Positions 6,708-13,841 of a stretch of DNA of 34,025 nucleotides are shown in pieces (position 1 is the first letter of the stretch; every line of letters starts with the position of its first letter). Position numbers and translations under genes: made by a program. This DNA is from a virus. The notes under the pieces were generated by a model, which searched no databases, was not told the origin of the DNA, and worked only from the letters and a program-made list of their open reading frames with translations. The stretch covers positions 1-34,025 of the IMG/VR virus record IMGVR_UViG_3300005253_000058. One strand, given 5' to 3'.

Positions 6708-6853
6708 CCGTATGAGTGGTAAAAAGTAAGCACCGATCACGCTTGGTTTTGGATGCAGCGGCAATGTGCCTTCCGTGCTGGGATGCGATGTTGTGACGGT
6801 GTCATCGTTGGGGTAGGGTGAAAGCCTCCCCTACAAAACAAACCACCATACGG
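6708..6853 (+). ncRNA. Candidate structured non-coding RNA (about 146 nt)
   Basis: A gene-free stretch whose ends pair: CCGTATG-a-GTGGT (6708-6720) with ACCAC-CATACGG (6842-6853), 12 pairs and one bulge. Inside, CACCG-a-TCAC (6731-6740) pairs with GTGACGGTG (6793-6801); within that, CAGCGGCA (6756-6763) pairs with TGCC (6767-6770) and GCTG (6777-6780). A separate hairpin GTAGGG (6813-6818)/CCCTAC (6829-6834) follows. Nested long-range pairing with a closing stem is what a folded RNA shows and random intergenic DNA rarely does. I do not recognise a known class. It ends 26 bases before a duplicated gene pair, so it may be a free RNA or a cis-regulatory leader. Confidence 0.55.
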
Positions 6854-6879
6854 GTCGCTTTATCGGATTGGAGGAACTA

Positions 6880-7155
6880 ATGGAAAACAAACTTGAGAAG
6901 TTGGTTGAAAACTTCATAAAAGGTTCATTTAAGTACGTGAATCAAATTGGCAATGAGATTAAAACTAGGGATGATATGTCTTGCGTGGGCGCGCACTTTA
7001 TGGGACTTGCCCAAAGGCTAGTTGTGACGTCTTGTTCTATGCTACGGCCAACTATCAGGGCCGGGACAATTGAAAAATTTTGCGGTCACGTAATGGATGA
7101 ACTCGAAGAAATAGAGAGCATCGCAAAAAGAAAGGCTAGCCAAAATGGAAAATAA
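6880..7155 (+). CDS. Small helical protein, first of a tandem paralogous pair
   Basis: A 91-aa protein aligning along its whole length with the next gene: MENKLEKLVENF versus MENKFEELVKTF, AHFMGLAQRLVV versus SHFMVVAQKLVI, and IEKFCGHVMDELEEIE versus IEKLCGHLLDDLITLE. Probably all alpha-helical. GGAGG lies six bases before the ATG, and the gene begins 26 bases after the candidate structured RNA. Family and function unknown. Confidence 0.75.
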   Translation: MENKLEKLVENFIKGSFKYVNQIGNEIKTRDDMSCVGAHFMGLAQRLVVTSCSMLRPTIRAGTIEKFCGHVMDELEEIESIAKRKASQNGK

Positions 7156-7429
7156 ATTTGAAGAGTTGGTCAAAACATTCAAAAACGATTGCCACACCAA
7201 AGCGCACGAAATTTGTTGCAAAATTCACAATGGGGAAACCGGCGCTTATATGGGTTCCCACTTTATGGTTGTTGCCCAAAAGCTTGTCATTATGGCCTGT
7301 GTTGTAATTAATCGAAAGGACAGAGTCGCAATGATTGAAAAATTGTGCGGTCATTTATTGGATGACCTTATAACACTCGAAAAAATTGAAAGAAAGGCCG
7401 ACCGAAATGGCACGCCCGATAAAAAATAG
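7145..7429 (+). CDS. Small helical protein, second of the tandem paralogous pair
   Basis: A 94-aa paralogue of the preceding gene, which it overlaps by 11 bases, with AAAGG upstream of its ATG. Divergence is moderate, so the duplication is old and both copies appear maintained. The pair might form a heterodimer. Its 3' end overlaps the replication initiator by 23 bases, placing the pair in the replication operon. Confidence 0.75.
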   Translation: MENKFEELVKTFKNDCHTKAHEICCKIHNGETGAYMGSHFMVVAQKLVIMACVVINRKDRVAMIEKLCGHLLDDLITLEKIERKADRNGTPDKK

Positions 7430-8510
7430 CGTTGATTATTTCTATATGAATACCAAGCCGTGTAAAACTTTGCGCATGCTGGAATCGAAATTCGGCAACG
7501 CTGGATTCGTATTCTTTTGGAAATTGTTTATGTTACTTGCAGAGGAAGACGGCCACTTTTATGACGCTAGAGACCCCGTTAATATGGAGTTTCTGGCCCA
7601 GGAACTATCGTTACCTGTAGTTTCTGTCACAGAAATGCTCGACACCTTGAGTTTCTGGACCAAGCTGGACCAAGTCGCTTGGGGCCATAAGCTGATTTGG
7701 TACCAAGGGTTCGTTGACTCCCTCAAAGACGTCTACGAGAAACGCAAGCGCCCGTTACCCACTTTAAAGGATGCAATCGAAAAAATAGGGGGTTTCTGTC
7801 CCAGAAACTCAAACACTATTGGGGTTTCTGTGACAGAAACTACACCTGACACCGGGTTTCTGGCCCAGAAATCCACAGAAAGTACACAAAGTAGAGTAGA
7901 GGAGAGTAGAGAAGAGGAAATTAAATCAGAGGAAATTTTAAAGGGCACCACCACCACTGATACTGTAAGAGTCGAGACGCCACAAAAATCAGAAGCGGAG
8001 AAGAAAACGGACAGTGGTGGTGTGCTTGGAAAATTTAAAGAGTATTTTTTCGGAATCGTTGATCAATATTGTGACGTGCGAATAGCCAAAAAGAAAGTCA
8101 AGACCAATAAAGCTATTTATAGGAATTCGACTTGGCTGAAATTCCAGGAAGCTTGCGCGGTTGGAAAGGAAGCTGCCGAGGGTCAACTCGACTCAATGCG
8201 AAGTGAAATTCAGGACTATGAGATCGAACAAAAAGAGAAGGCCCTTGTAGACAAAAAGAAAGCCGAGATAGAAGCAGGCGTGCGAAGATCTGCAAATAAA
8301 AAAAGATTGGACTTCGAAGAAAAAAAGCGCCGAATTTTTGAATACAAAAAGGACTTAAAGGGCAAATACAAAGCCGATTTAATGAACGAAGCGAAAAGAA
8401 AATTACCGGCAATTGTTCTGAACGCAAAAAACGCGCTTTTCGTTACCAAAAGCATCAACGACGCAATCGACGAAATCATTTGGGAGAGAATCGGGGATGA
8501 CGACGATTAA
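7407..8510 (+). CDS. Replication initiator, Lin1244/DnaD-like N-terminal domain
   Basis: A 367-aa protein. Residues about 1-110 (ARPIKNSVDYFYMN, then LESKFGNAGFVFFWKL and FLAQEL) match the winged-helix N-terminal domain of Lin1244/Lin1753 (DUF4373) and DnaD-type phage replication proteins. Residues about 125-205 are a low-complexity linker; the C-terminal 160 residues are a long charged helical region. The linker and part of the N-domain encode the iterons described separately, as the lambda O gene carries its own origin. It probably binds those repeats and recruits host helicase. ATG at 7407 was chosen because AAAGG lies upstream. Confidence 0.75.
   Translation: MARPIKNSVDYFYMNTKPCKTLRMLESKFGNAGFVFFWKLFMLLAEEDGHFYDARDPVNMEFLAQELSLPVVSVTEMLDTLSFWTKLDQVAWGHKLIWYQGFVDSLKDVYEKRKRPLPTLKDAIEKIGGFCPRNSNTIGVSVTETTPDTGFLAQKSTESTQSRVEESREEEIKSEEILKGTTTTDTVRVETPQKSEAEKKTDSGGVLGKFKEYFFGIVDQYCDVRIAKKKVKTNKAIYRNSTWLKFQEACAVGKEAAEGQLDSMRSEIQDYEIEQKEKALVDKKKAEIEAGVRRSANKKRLDFEEKKRRIFEYKKDLKGKYKADLMNEAKRKLPAIVLNAKNALFVTKSINDAIDEIIWERIGDDDD
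7589..7872. repeat. Probable replication origin: two triplets of phased 17-bp iterons
   Basis: Consensus GTTTCTGnnnCAGAAAC, itself palindromic. Copies: 7589-7605 (one mismatch), 7620-7636 (last base differs), 7651-7667 (left half only), then 7792-7808 and 7824-7840 (both perfect) and 7856-7872 (last base differs). Start-to-start spacing is 31, 31 bp in the first triplet and 32, 32 bp in the second, about three helical turns, so all sites face one side of the DNA. A purine-rich, A-rich tract (7880-7960) follows and could be the unwinding region. The repeats fall in different codon contexts, so protein selection does not explain them. Confidence 0.8.
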
Positions 8511-8559
8511 TTTATTTGAATCTCAGATCAAGTCTTTTTATTTTTGGAAGGTGGTAAAA

Positions 8560-8886
8560 ATGAGATTTTGTAAAAATTGTGGGCACGAAGCCACTTTAAA
8601 ATCGGACACAAAAGATATTCGATACATCTGCGAGAATTGCGGCCGCGCGGAAAAGGTAAAAGAAATGAAATTGGACAAAATTTATGCGTACATCGCGATG
8701 GATAATCAAGGCAATGAGGCTATTGTGGCTGCGTCAATCGGCGAAATCATTATGCCGCTCGTTATGGGTGACAGGTTGCGCGTCGAAAGTTATCGTGAAA
8801 TAGCTCTGGAAGTTGGGAGAACCGAAAATGTACCAATTAGATTGGTGGAATTCACTAAAAGGTCAGATATCGAGCGTGTTTACTAA
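8560..8886 (+). CDS. Zinc-ribbon phage protein
   Basis: A 108-aa protein with N-terminal CKNC (4-7) and CENC (27-30), each followed by G, a classical zinc ribbon, and an alpha/beta C-terminal domain. The ATG at 8560 has AAGGTGG upstream; an upstream in-frame ATG at 8497 would add 21 residues unlike a zinc-ribbon N-terminus. Role unknown; a nucleic-acid-binding function is a fair guess. Confidence 0.7.
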   Translation: MRFCKNCGHEATLKSDTKDIRYICENCGRAEKVKEMKLDKIYAYIAMDNQGNEAIVAASIGEIIMPLVMGDRLRVESYREIALEVGRTENVPIRLVEFTKRSDIERVY

Positions 8887-8902
8887 AAATGTGGAGGTGC
8901 TT

Positions 8903-9370
8903 ATGAAAAAGGACGAAATTTGGGAACCTAACCCGAGTCAAGATGACAAAAACGAAGGATTCGATGCGATTGAGAACCCGTCATATTATACCCAGGGATG
9001 TGAGATTCAGCCCAGGGATTTGTCGAACGATTGGGGCTTAACCGAGGAAGAGGGGGATTTTGTCAAGTATATGAAAAGAGCGGGGAAAAAAGACGATGAG
9101 TTGCTTGACGTCCAAAAAGGCCGTTGGAATCTTCAACGGGCGCTGCGATTAATGGAAAACCCCGTGAAGGGCACGCTAGGGATCACCAGTTGGGATGCTG
9201 CAAAAGACTGGGAATTAAGCTTTTTAAAAGGCAAGGCCCTTGAACAGGTGGAACTATCGAACAAAAAAGGCGGCGATGCAAAGAATCTTAGACGGGCGAT
9301 TGAGGCGCTAGATGCAGAAGTATTAAGACTGGAAGTCAAAGCTAAGACGCAGCCTGAATATGATGATTAA
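8903..9370 (+). CDS. DUF3310-like protein
   Basis: A 155-aa protein. NPSYYTQG near residue 28, followed by GDFVKYMKRAGKKDDELLDVQKGRWNLQRAL split over about 52-83, matches DUF3310 (P-x-H/Y-Y...N/D-x-x-K-Y-x-x-R...D-L-x-K-A/G-x-W-x-L), a common small phage protein of nucleotide-metabolism or unknown role. The C-terminal 65 residues are an added helical extension. GGAGG precedes the ATG. The stop overlaps the next start. Confidence 0.75.
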   Translation: MKKDEIWEPNPSQDDKNEGFDAIENPSYYTQGCEIQPRDLSNDWGLTEEEGDFVKYMKRAGKKDDELLDVQKGRWNLQRALRLMENPVKGTLGITSWDAAKDWELSFLKGKALEQVELSNKKGGDAKNLRRAIEALDAEVLRLEVKAKTQPEYDD

Positions 9371-9650
9371 ATGGCTCAAAAATAGGCTCCTAGCCAAAAA
9401 AAGGCGTCGAAAACAATTAACCCAACGGGTTAAGAGAAATGCCGAGCGGCGGCGGCGACTAAAAAGGGATGCAACACTCGAAAGGAAGGTGATCAGGATG
9501 GATAAATGCAGCAATTGTAAAGGTTCTGGAAAACAAGTATTCCATGGTCCATTTGAGTCAGTAGTGGGTCATTGTAACTTTTGCCAAGGTAGTGGCCGTC
9601 GAAAGGATCAAGTCGAGTGGTTTAGAAAGGTATGTGACGGTGATGGGTGA
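9360..9650 (+). CDS. Arg/Lys-rich leader in frame with a DnaJ-type zinc finger
   Basis: From the ATG at 9360 the frame encodes 96 aa: 46 very basic residues, then a 50-residue zinc-finger unit with CSNCKGSG and CNFCQGSG, the CxxCxGxG repeat of DnaJ cysteine-rich domains. An internal ATG at 9498 has GGAAGG eight bases upstream, whereas the first ATG has no clear ribosome site. The 50-aa product is therefore the safer call, with the basic part a fused or separately translated segment. The 22 bases around 9488-9509 closely resemble those around the start at 10370. Function unknown. Confidence 0.6.
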   Translation: MMIKWLKNRLLAKKRRRKQLTQRVKRNAERRRRLKRDATLERKVIRMDKCSNCKGSGKQVFHGPFESVVGHCNFCQGSGRRKDQVEWFRKVCDGDG

Positions 9651-10377
9651 ATACGCCGAACTGATTTTAAATGGGGATGACTGCGAAAGCTGTGGAATTT
9701 CATTTCACGACGAAGGACCAGGTTATCCAAGACGCTGCAAAGGATGTAAGGATGAATGTGACCGGGATGAAAAAACTGATTTGATGGAAATTTTGGACAA
9801 ATTTCTTTTAAAACCTGGCATAAATGTTTCTGAAAATGCACTCGAATTTTTTTCGGAGCCGTGGAGTGACGAAAAATATAGCTATTGGTCTGACGGAAAC
9901 ATAATTGCAAGAACACAAAAAATAGAAAAAATCACCAGAAAGTCGAAAATTGCATCCCAACGAATAACAGGATTCTCATTCAATGAACAAGAGTCGTTAT
10001 TTAGTCAACCGCCAAAAGTTGTTGAGAAAATATGTGATAAATGCGAAAACGGCATTGCGGAACCTGAAAAAACCTGTCCTGAATGCGACGGGCGCGGCGA
10101 TGTTATTGCCGAGACATCGTACAGCGATTACGAGGTGGAATGTGCAAGCTGCGGTGGAACCGGGGTGTCAACTGAGGTTCGGTGCAGGTGTCAGACAGAA
10201 GTCACAAAGGTTGGTCAGGAATTCATCCAGGATAGCTATCTCAGAATAATTTCTAAGCTTCCAAATGCAAATATTTTAAGGCGAAAAATAAAGACACTAG
10301 CGGGTATTCCGTTTATATTCGATGGAGGGCGCGGGTACGTTATGCCGGTTGTTAAAGGCGGTGATCGCGATGGATAA
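9643..10377 (+). CDS. Cysteine-rich DnaJ-finger-like phage protein
   Basis: A 244-aa protein. The N-terminus (GEYAELILNGDDCESCG, then CKGC) has a four-cysteine knuckle typical of many phage hypothetical proteins. Residues about 129-183 carry CDKC, CPEC-DGRGD, CASC-GGTG and CRC, a DnaJ-like zinc domain. The last 60 residues contain IPFIFDGGRGYVMPV, a motif I cannot place. There is no J domain, so it is not a DnaJ chaperone. Its ATG overlaps the previous stop. Binding of nucleic acid or unfolded protein is conceivable. Confidence 0.65.
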   Translation: MGEYAELILNGDDCESCGISFHDEGPGYPRRCKGCKDECDRDEKTDLMEILDKFLLKPGINVSENALEFFSEPWSDEKYSYWSDGNIIARTQKIEKITRKSKIASQRITGFSFNEQESLFSQPPKVVEKICDKCENGIAEPEKTCPECDGRGDVIAETSYSDYEVECASCGGTGVSTEVRCRCQTEVTKVGQEFIQDSYLRIISKLPNANILRRKIKTLAGIPFIFDGGRGYVMPVVKGGDRDG

Positions 10378-10552
10378 GTGCGAACACTGCCAAAAGGTTC
10401 AAGCCCTGGTTGATAAACAGGCCGAGGATTATGGACTTTGGTTTATATCGGAAAACATTGCTCAAGGTTATTTGCAAAGCGCCTTGAGGGAACTTCATTC
10501 GGTTATTGAAGGGGATAGGGACAAAAAACTTAACGGAGGTGACGCGTTGTGA
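10370..10552 (+). CDS. Small CxxC-containing phage protein
   Basis: A 60-aa protein beginning MDKCEHC, with a single CxxC and a helical remainder. Its start region (10360-10381) matches 9488-9509 at 19 of 22 positions, so the two share a duplicated ribosome site and first codons. It overlaps both neighbours. Function unknown. Confidence 0.6.
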   Translation: MDKCEHCQKVQALVDKQAEDYGLWFISENIAQGYLQSALRELHSVIEGDRDKKLNGGDAL

Positions 10553-10839
10553 ATAATGACGAAAAAATATTGCAATCGATAGCAAAAGGAATGCACGACG
10601 AGGTTATGGGTATTATACACCGGTACGCTAACCAAGTGGAAAACTCCGACTTATCCATTAACGATTTTCAAGCAGAGATATCGTTGCTGGCGGCTTCGAT
10701 CATCGCGGGGGTAGTAGAAACAATGCCAGACGACCGACGGAGGGAAATGTTTACGGCATCCATTGTGATCGCGGCGAACAAAATTCGTGATCGCGGAAAA
10801 ATCGATAAAATCTCAGTGGCGAGGGATTCCAAAAAATGA
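10549..10839 (+). CDS. Hypothetical helical phage protein
   Basis: A 96-aa protein starting at GTG (10549), which overlaps the previous TGA and has CGGAGG eight to nine bases upstream. Predominantly alpha-helical, with an alanine-rich stretch (SLLAASIIAGVVETM) that looks like a packed helix more than a membrane span. No family recognised. Confidence 0.6.
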   Translation: MNNDEKILQSIAKGMHDEVMGIIHRYANQVENSDLSINDFQAEISLLAASIIAGVVETMPDDRRREMFTASIVIAANKIRDRGKIDKISVARDSKK

Positions 10840-10958
10840 ATTTATCTAGGATTATGATGGTTACCATCACAGCTATTTTGGCAATCGGCGTTTTGGTTAG
10901 ATGGCTATGTAGAAAACACCATAGAATTGAACACGTCGGAAAATTTAATTGGGCCTGA
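10836..10958 (+). CDS. 40-aa single-pass membrane peptide
   Basis: Starts at the ATG overlapping the previous stop (ATGA), with GAGGGA upstream. A hydrophobic run from about residue 5 to 23 ends in RWLCRKHHR, a positive flank that predicts the N-terminus outside. Very short, but spacing and ribosome site support it. Function unknown. Confidence 0.55.
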   Translation: MNLSRIMMVTITAILAIGVLVRWLCRKHHRIEHVGKFNWA

Positions 10959-10990
10959 GCCGCCAAATAACTTATAAGATGGAGGGAATT

Positions 10991-11287
10991 ATGAAGGTTG
11001 ATTACGATAATAAAACGGACGAAATTTTCTTTTCGTATATCTCGTTACAAGATGGCTTTGTTTTCGAGAGTAGAATTCAAATTAGCAATGTTATTTCGTC
11101 ACTACTAAAATGTATCACCTATTCGACAGGCGATTATTATCAGCTAGAAATTGAATACAAAAACAACAAGATTGGTTTGATCGGGTTTAAATATTATTCG
11201 GAAGCGATGGCCGTTTTCGGCAAAATTGCTTTTATGGTGAATAGTCGAAAAGATGGCGAGATTTTTTGTGGTTGTGAGAGGGGTTGA
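10991..11287 (+). CDS. Hypothetical phage protein
   Basis: A 98-aa protein starting at the ATG behind GGAGGGAATT. Beta-rich, with Tyr/Phe residues throughout and no recognisable motif. Ends in the first copy of the recurring gene-junction sequence (11280-11292). Confidence 0.6.
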   Translation: MKVDYDNKTDEIFFSYISLQDGFVFESRIQISNVISSLLKCITYSTGDYYQLEIEYKNNKIGLIGFKYYSEAMAVFGKIAFMVNSRKDGEIFCGCERG

Positions 11288-11288
11288 G

Positions 11289-11558
11289 GTGAAAACGTCA
11301 AAAATCAAAACGATAAATTCAAGCCGGAAAAATCGTAACTGTGATTGGTGTTCAGAAATAATACGATCAGGGGATTCGTATAAATACTATTTCTGTTTTG
11401 GGGAAGGCACTTCAGTTTCAATGCATCCAGAATGCTTTGAGGCTATGGAAAATGATCCCAATAATGATCCCGATCACGACGAGTTTATATCTGGTTACAA
11501 CCCGAGAGGTTGTAACTGTGGATTTGATGTTGGTTGTTGTAAACAGGGAGGGGTTTAG
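11289..11558 (+). CDS. Cysteine-rich zinc-finger protein
   Basis: An 89-aa protein starting at GTG (11289), five bases after GGGG. CDWC (about 18-21), then a CF...HPEC segment (about 34-48), suggests a zinc site of PARP- or LIM-like spacing; the C-terminus CNCGFDVGCC adds a second cysteine cluster. The alternative start at 11253 lies inside the upstream gene and lacks a ribosome site. DNA-binding is possible but unproven. Confidence 0.6.
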   Translation: MKTSKIKTINSSRKNRNCDWCSEIIRSGDSYKYYFCFGEGTSVSMHPECFEAMENDPNNDPDHDEFISGYNPRGCNCGFDVGCCKQGGV

Positions 11559-11852
11559 GTGAAAAAGTTCAATTCTGAAAAAGATACAAAAATTATGAAA
11601 ACACCGAATTTAGATAAGGTTCAAGAAGTCTCGGATCAAAGCCACCAAATAGGCGAATTCTTAGAGTGGCTTGAAAATAACGATATAGTCTTAGCCCAAT
11701 TTCATCGGCCAACTCAACTGCCCGCAGATTGTTTAATGCCTTTAAACAAAAAAATAGAGGAAATTTTAGCAGATTACTTTGAAATTGACCTTGTTCAGAT
11801 GGAAAAAGAAAAATGTATGTTACTTGAAAAGTTAAGGGATGTCGCCAAATAA
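11559..11852 (+). CDS. Conserved phage protein (IGEFLEWL type)
   Basis: A 97-aa protein starting at GTG immediately after the previous TAG. The pattern SHQIGEFLEWLENNDIVLAQ (about residues 28-47) followed by LADYFEIDLVQMEKEKCMLL is shared by many small phage proteins of unknown function, found in early operons. Helical, acidic, no membrane segment. Preceded by GGGAGGGG. Confidence 0.65.
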   Translation: MKKFNSEKDTKIMKTPNLDKVQEVSDQSHQIGEFLEWLENNDIVLAQFHRPTQLPADCLMPLNKKIEEILADYFEIDLVQMEKEKCMLLEKLRDVAK

Positions 11853-11873
11853 AATCAAGGGAGTGAGTTCATA

Positions 11874-12209
11874 TTGAGTTCAGAATTAAAAAAATATAAT
11901 CATTTGATTGGCAAGAAATGTGATCTAGTTGATCCGTTAACAGGCATTATTTATGCTGCACAGATTAATAGAGTTTGGGGAATAGCCTTGTTCACAGGAC
12001 GACTACAAAGGCCCTGGGAAAAGCCACTTGAAGAACAAATTTTTTTGAACTTATCTGATGGATTTAGTTTTTCAAGATCAATGCATATTTTTTTCCGACC
12101 ACTCAAATACTGCACGAATTTTAAAACCGACGGAAAGTGGGAGAATTACCCGCATAAACCAGTAAATCGAATTTATTGGCCAGATTGTCACAAAAAGGAA
12201 GTGGTGTAA
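11874..12209 (+). CDS. Hypothetical phage protein
   Basis: A 111-aa protein whose best start is TTG at 11874, ten bases after GGGAG inside the repeated leader at 11847-11868. Residues about 11-45 (LIGKKCDLVDPLTGIIYAAQ) look like a small beta-barrel. No family recognised; the start is uncertain. Confidence 0.55.
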   Translation: MSSELKKYNHLIGKKCDLVDPLTGIIYAAQINRVWGIALFTGRLQRPWEKPLEEQIFLNLSDGFSFSRSMHIFFRPLKYCTNFKTDGKWENYPHKPVNRIYWPDCHKKEVV

Positions 12210-12353
12210 ATGAGAACCAGAAGAAGAGTTCAGAGTCGAAAGAGCCAACGGTACATGGCAATGGTGACTTTTGTTAATAAGTGGGTTTTAGTGTTCGGGA
12301 TTGGACTAATAATTTTATTTTCATTTGCTATGGTCACAGTTCAGGGAAGGTAA
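12210..12353 (+). CDS. 47-aa basic membrane peptide
   Basis: The ATG at 12210 follows the previous TAA directly, with AAAAAGGAAG upstream. The N-terminal 15 residues are strongly basic (RTRRRVQSRKSQR); one membrane span lies at about 25-42. A cytoplasmic N-terminus is predicted by the positive-inside rule. Function unknown. Confidence 0.5.
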   Translation: MRTRRRVQSRKSQRYMAMVTFVNKWVLVFGIGLIILFSFAMVTVQGR

Positions 12354-12386
12354 TTAAAATAAAATCAAGGGAGTGAGTGAATTTAG

Positions 12387-12548
12387 ATGAATAAATATTT
12401 TTGGTTATTTTCGATAGGAGCTATTTACACAGCTATCGCGTTCGGCGTATTTAGCTGGCGGCACCCACAGTGGAACGATATGCAGGGGTTTAAGCACTTG
12501 CCGGAAGTATTGACGTTTAGGAAGGTGGTTGATCATGGGCAAAGGTGA
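12387..12548 (+). CDS. 53-aa membrane peptide
   Basis: ATG at 12387 lies behind the second copy of the repeated leader (12357-12378). One membrane span at about residues 4-23, then a polar tail. It overlaps the next gene by 14 bases in a different frame. No family recognised. Confidence 0.5.
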   Translation: MNKYFWLFSIGAIYTAIAFGVFSWRHPQWNDMQGFKHLPEVLTFRKVVDHGQR

Positions 12549-12867
12549 TTTTGGGGTTCCAATTCGACGACTGCCGAAAATAACCGAATTCGATGATCCA
12601 AACATATTGTGGGACAAAGACAGTAATTATCTCGGGCGTATGTCGGACCGGATACCGGATGATCTCATTGATCGTTTTGTCTCGTGCATTAATGCCCTAG
12701 ACGGTATCCCCGACCCGGAAAAGACGGTTCCGAAGTTGGTAGATTGTATAAATGGGCTAGATGAACTATATGGAGCACTAATGGTAGAGGCGACGGAACT
12801 ATCTTCAGAAGTTCATAAAAAATTGATTGCTGCTCAAAAAGCACTGGAAGGGGTTTCGGGTGAGTAA
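12535..12867 (+). CDS. Hypothetical phage protein
   Basis: A 110-aa soluble protein with GGAAGGTGG upstream of its ATG. The N-terminal third is polar and Pro-rich; the rest is helical with an internal echo (FVSCINALDG and LVDCINGLDE). It ends in GVSGE, residues produced by the recurring junction sequence. Confidence 0.6.
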   Translation: MGKGDFGVPIRRLPKITEFDDPNILWDKDSNYLGRMSDRIPDDLIDRFVSCINALDGIPDPEKTVPKLVDCINGLDELYGALMVEATELSSEVHKKLIAAQKALEGVSGE

Positions 12868-13159
12868 AACAAACAGGACAATCAAAGATTTTGAGGAAGC
12901 GGTTATCAAAAAGAAAATTACCGAATGGTTTATTCGTAATTGCTTATTGTGTGAATATCCCTTGCGATTTGTGTTTTCTATCAAAGGTGAAAACGTATCA
13001 GTTGGGTTTGATGCTGGATGCGACTGCGTTCGTCAACGCGGGCCTATCCACAAAAGAAGAATGAAATCAGTCAAATACCAGTACGATTTACAATCGAATC
13101 GAAAAGTAATCGATGAATATGACCAATTTTGGGGATTTAACGGGGTTTCGGATGATTAA
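12860..13159 (+). CDS. Hypothetical cysteine-containing phage protein
   Basis: A 99-aa protein with a GTG start inside the junction repeat, overlapping the previous gene by eight bases. Residues about 30-60 contain CLLCEYPLRF and GFDAGCDC, possibly a metal site. It ends in GVSDD, again encoded by the junction repeat. Confidence 0.6.
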   Translation: MSKTNRTIKDFEEAVIKKKITEWFIRNCLLCEYPLRFVFSIKGENVSVGFDAGCDCVRQRGPIHKRRMKSVKYQYDLQSNRKVIDEYDQFWGFNGVSDD

Positions 13160-13475
13160 CAAATTACACATCACCTTAAATCGTCGCTGGTTCGAAATGT
13201 CACATCCAGGAGACGAGGATTTTTTGAAGGGGACGAAGCAGGAAGAATACCGGGAAATAAAGCCTTACTGGGAAACGAGACTGAAACCATTTATCGACAG
13301 CGGTGAGCCATTTATTGTGGTAGCGCGGAACGGATATCACAAGAATTCGCCAATGTTTCAACGAGCTTGCAAACGGGTTCGGATGGGACTACCAAAGCCA
13401 AGATGGACAGATCGGCCCGGCGTTGTTTGTTTTATTCTAGAATATGATCGGGATTATAAATGGGGTTTCGGATGA
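13152..13475 (+). CDS. ASCH-domain-like protein
   Basis: A 107-aa protein. HITLNRRWFEM near the start, EYREIKPYWETRL at about residues 32-44 and a terminal strand VVCFILEY match small phage ASCH-like proteins (K/E-E-Y-R-E-x-K-P-Y-W). ASCH domains are PUA-like folds that bind RNA or act on modified nucleosides. The substrate is unknown. The start lies in the junction repeat. Confidence 0.65.
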   Translation: MINKLHITLNRRWFEMSHPGDEDFLKGTKQEEYREIKPYWETRLKPFIDSGEPFIVVARNGYHKNSPMFQRACKRVRMGLPKPRWTDRPGVVCFILEYDRDYKWGFG

Positions 13476-13672
13476 TTGAAATTTTAGACTGGTTAAAATT
13501 ATTAATTTACCCGGCGTTTATTGCCTATTGTTGTTACTCTTGCGTTAAAGATTACTGGGAAGGGCGTGAAAGCAAAGCCCGTGCCCAAATAGCCGAAGGT
13601 GCGTTAAAACACGTCTTGCACGCGAAAACGAAAATAATATTTAATATTAAGGTTGGGGTTTCGGATGAATAA
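13472..13672 (+). CDS. 66-aa membrane-anchored protein
   Basis: Starts at the ATG in the junction repeat, overlapping the previous stop. A hydrophobic span at about 8-25 is followed by a charged helix; ends in GVSDE from the next junction repeat. Function unknown. Confidence 0.55.
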   Translation: MIEILDWLKLLIYPAFIAYCCYSCVKDYWEGRESKARAQIAEGALKHVLHAKTKIIFNIKVGVSDE

Positions 13673-13841
13673 AGAGATAATCTTTAAAGCTGCAAAAAAG
13701 AGAATAGATGCTCTGCAAGGACTTCTTTTGTGCTATCGAGTGGAAAAAAATCCAAGCATAAGATTGAGTAAAAATTTAGATACATCAAGAAAATGTTGGG
13801 ATAAAGTTTTAAAAGAATTTGAGGAGGTTTCTGATGAGTAA
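13665..13841 (+). CDS. 58-aa basic helical protein
   Basis: Starts within a perfect copy of the junction repeat and ends in EVSDE from the next, slightly degenerate, copy. Lys-rich and helical. No motif recognised. Confidence 0.55.
   Translation: MNKEIIFKAAKKRIDALQGLLLCYRVEKNPSIRLSKNLDTSRKCWDKVLKEFEEVSDE

Larger units (their letters stand above)
11847..12378 (+). repeat. 22-bp duplicated leader (11847-11868 and 12357-12378)
   Basis: The two 22-bp segments are identical and include AATCAAGGGAGTGAGT. Each precedes a start codon (TTG 11874, ATG 12387) at an unusually long distance from the GGGAG. Each also has a GTG that opens a five-codon mini-ORF ending over the downstream start codon, so translational coupling through a minicistron is possible. 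Confidence 0.65.

Noticed and set aside
6645-6860. Possible tRNA in the structured gap
   Set aside because: No cloverleaf with a TTCGA T-loop and CCA-compatible acceptor stem could be drawn; the long closing stem fits another kind of RNA.
9643-10377. DnaJ chaperone
   Set aside because: Only the cysteine-rich repeats are present; there is no J domain with an HPD motif.
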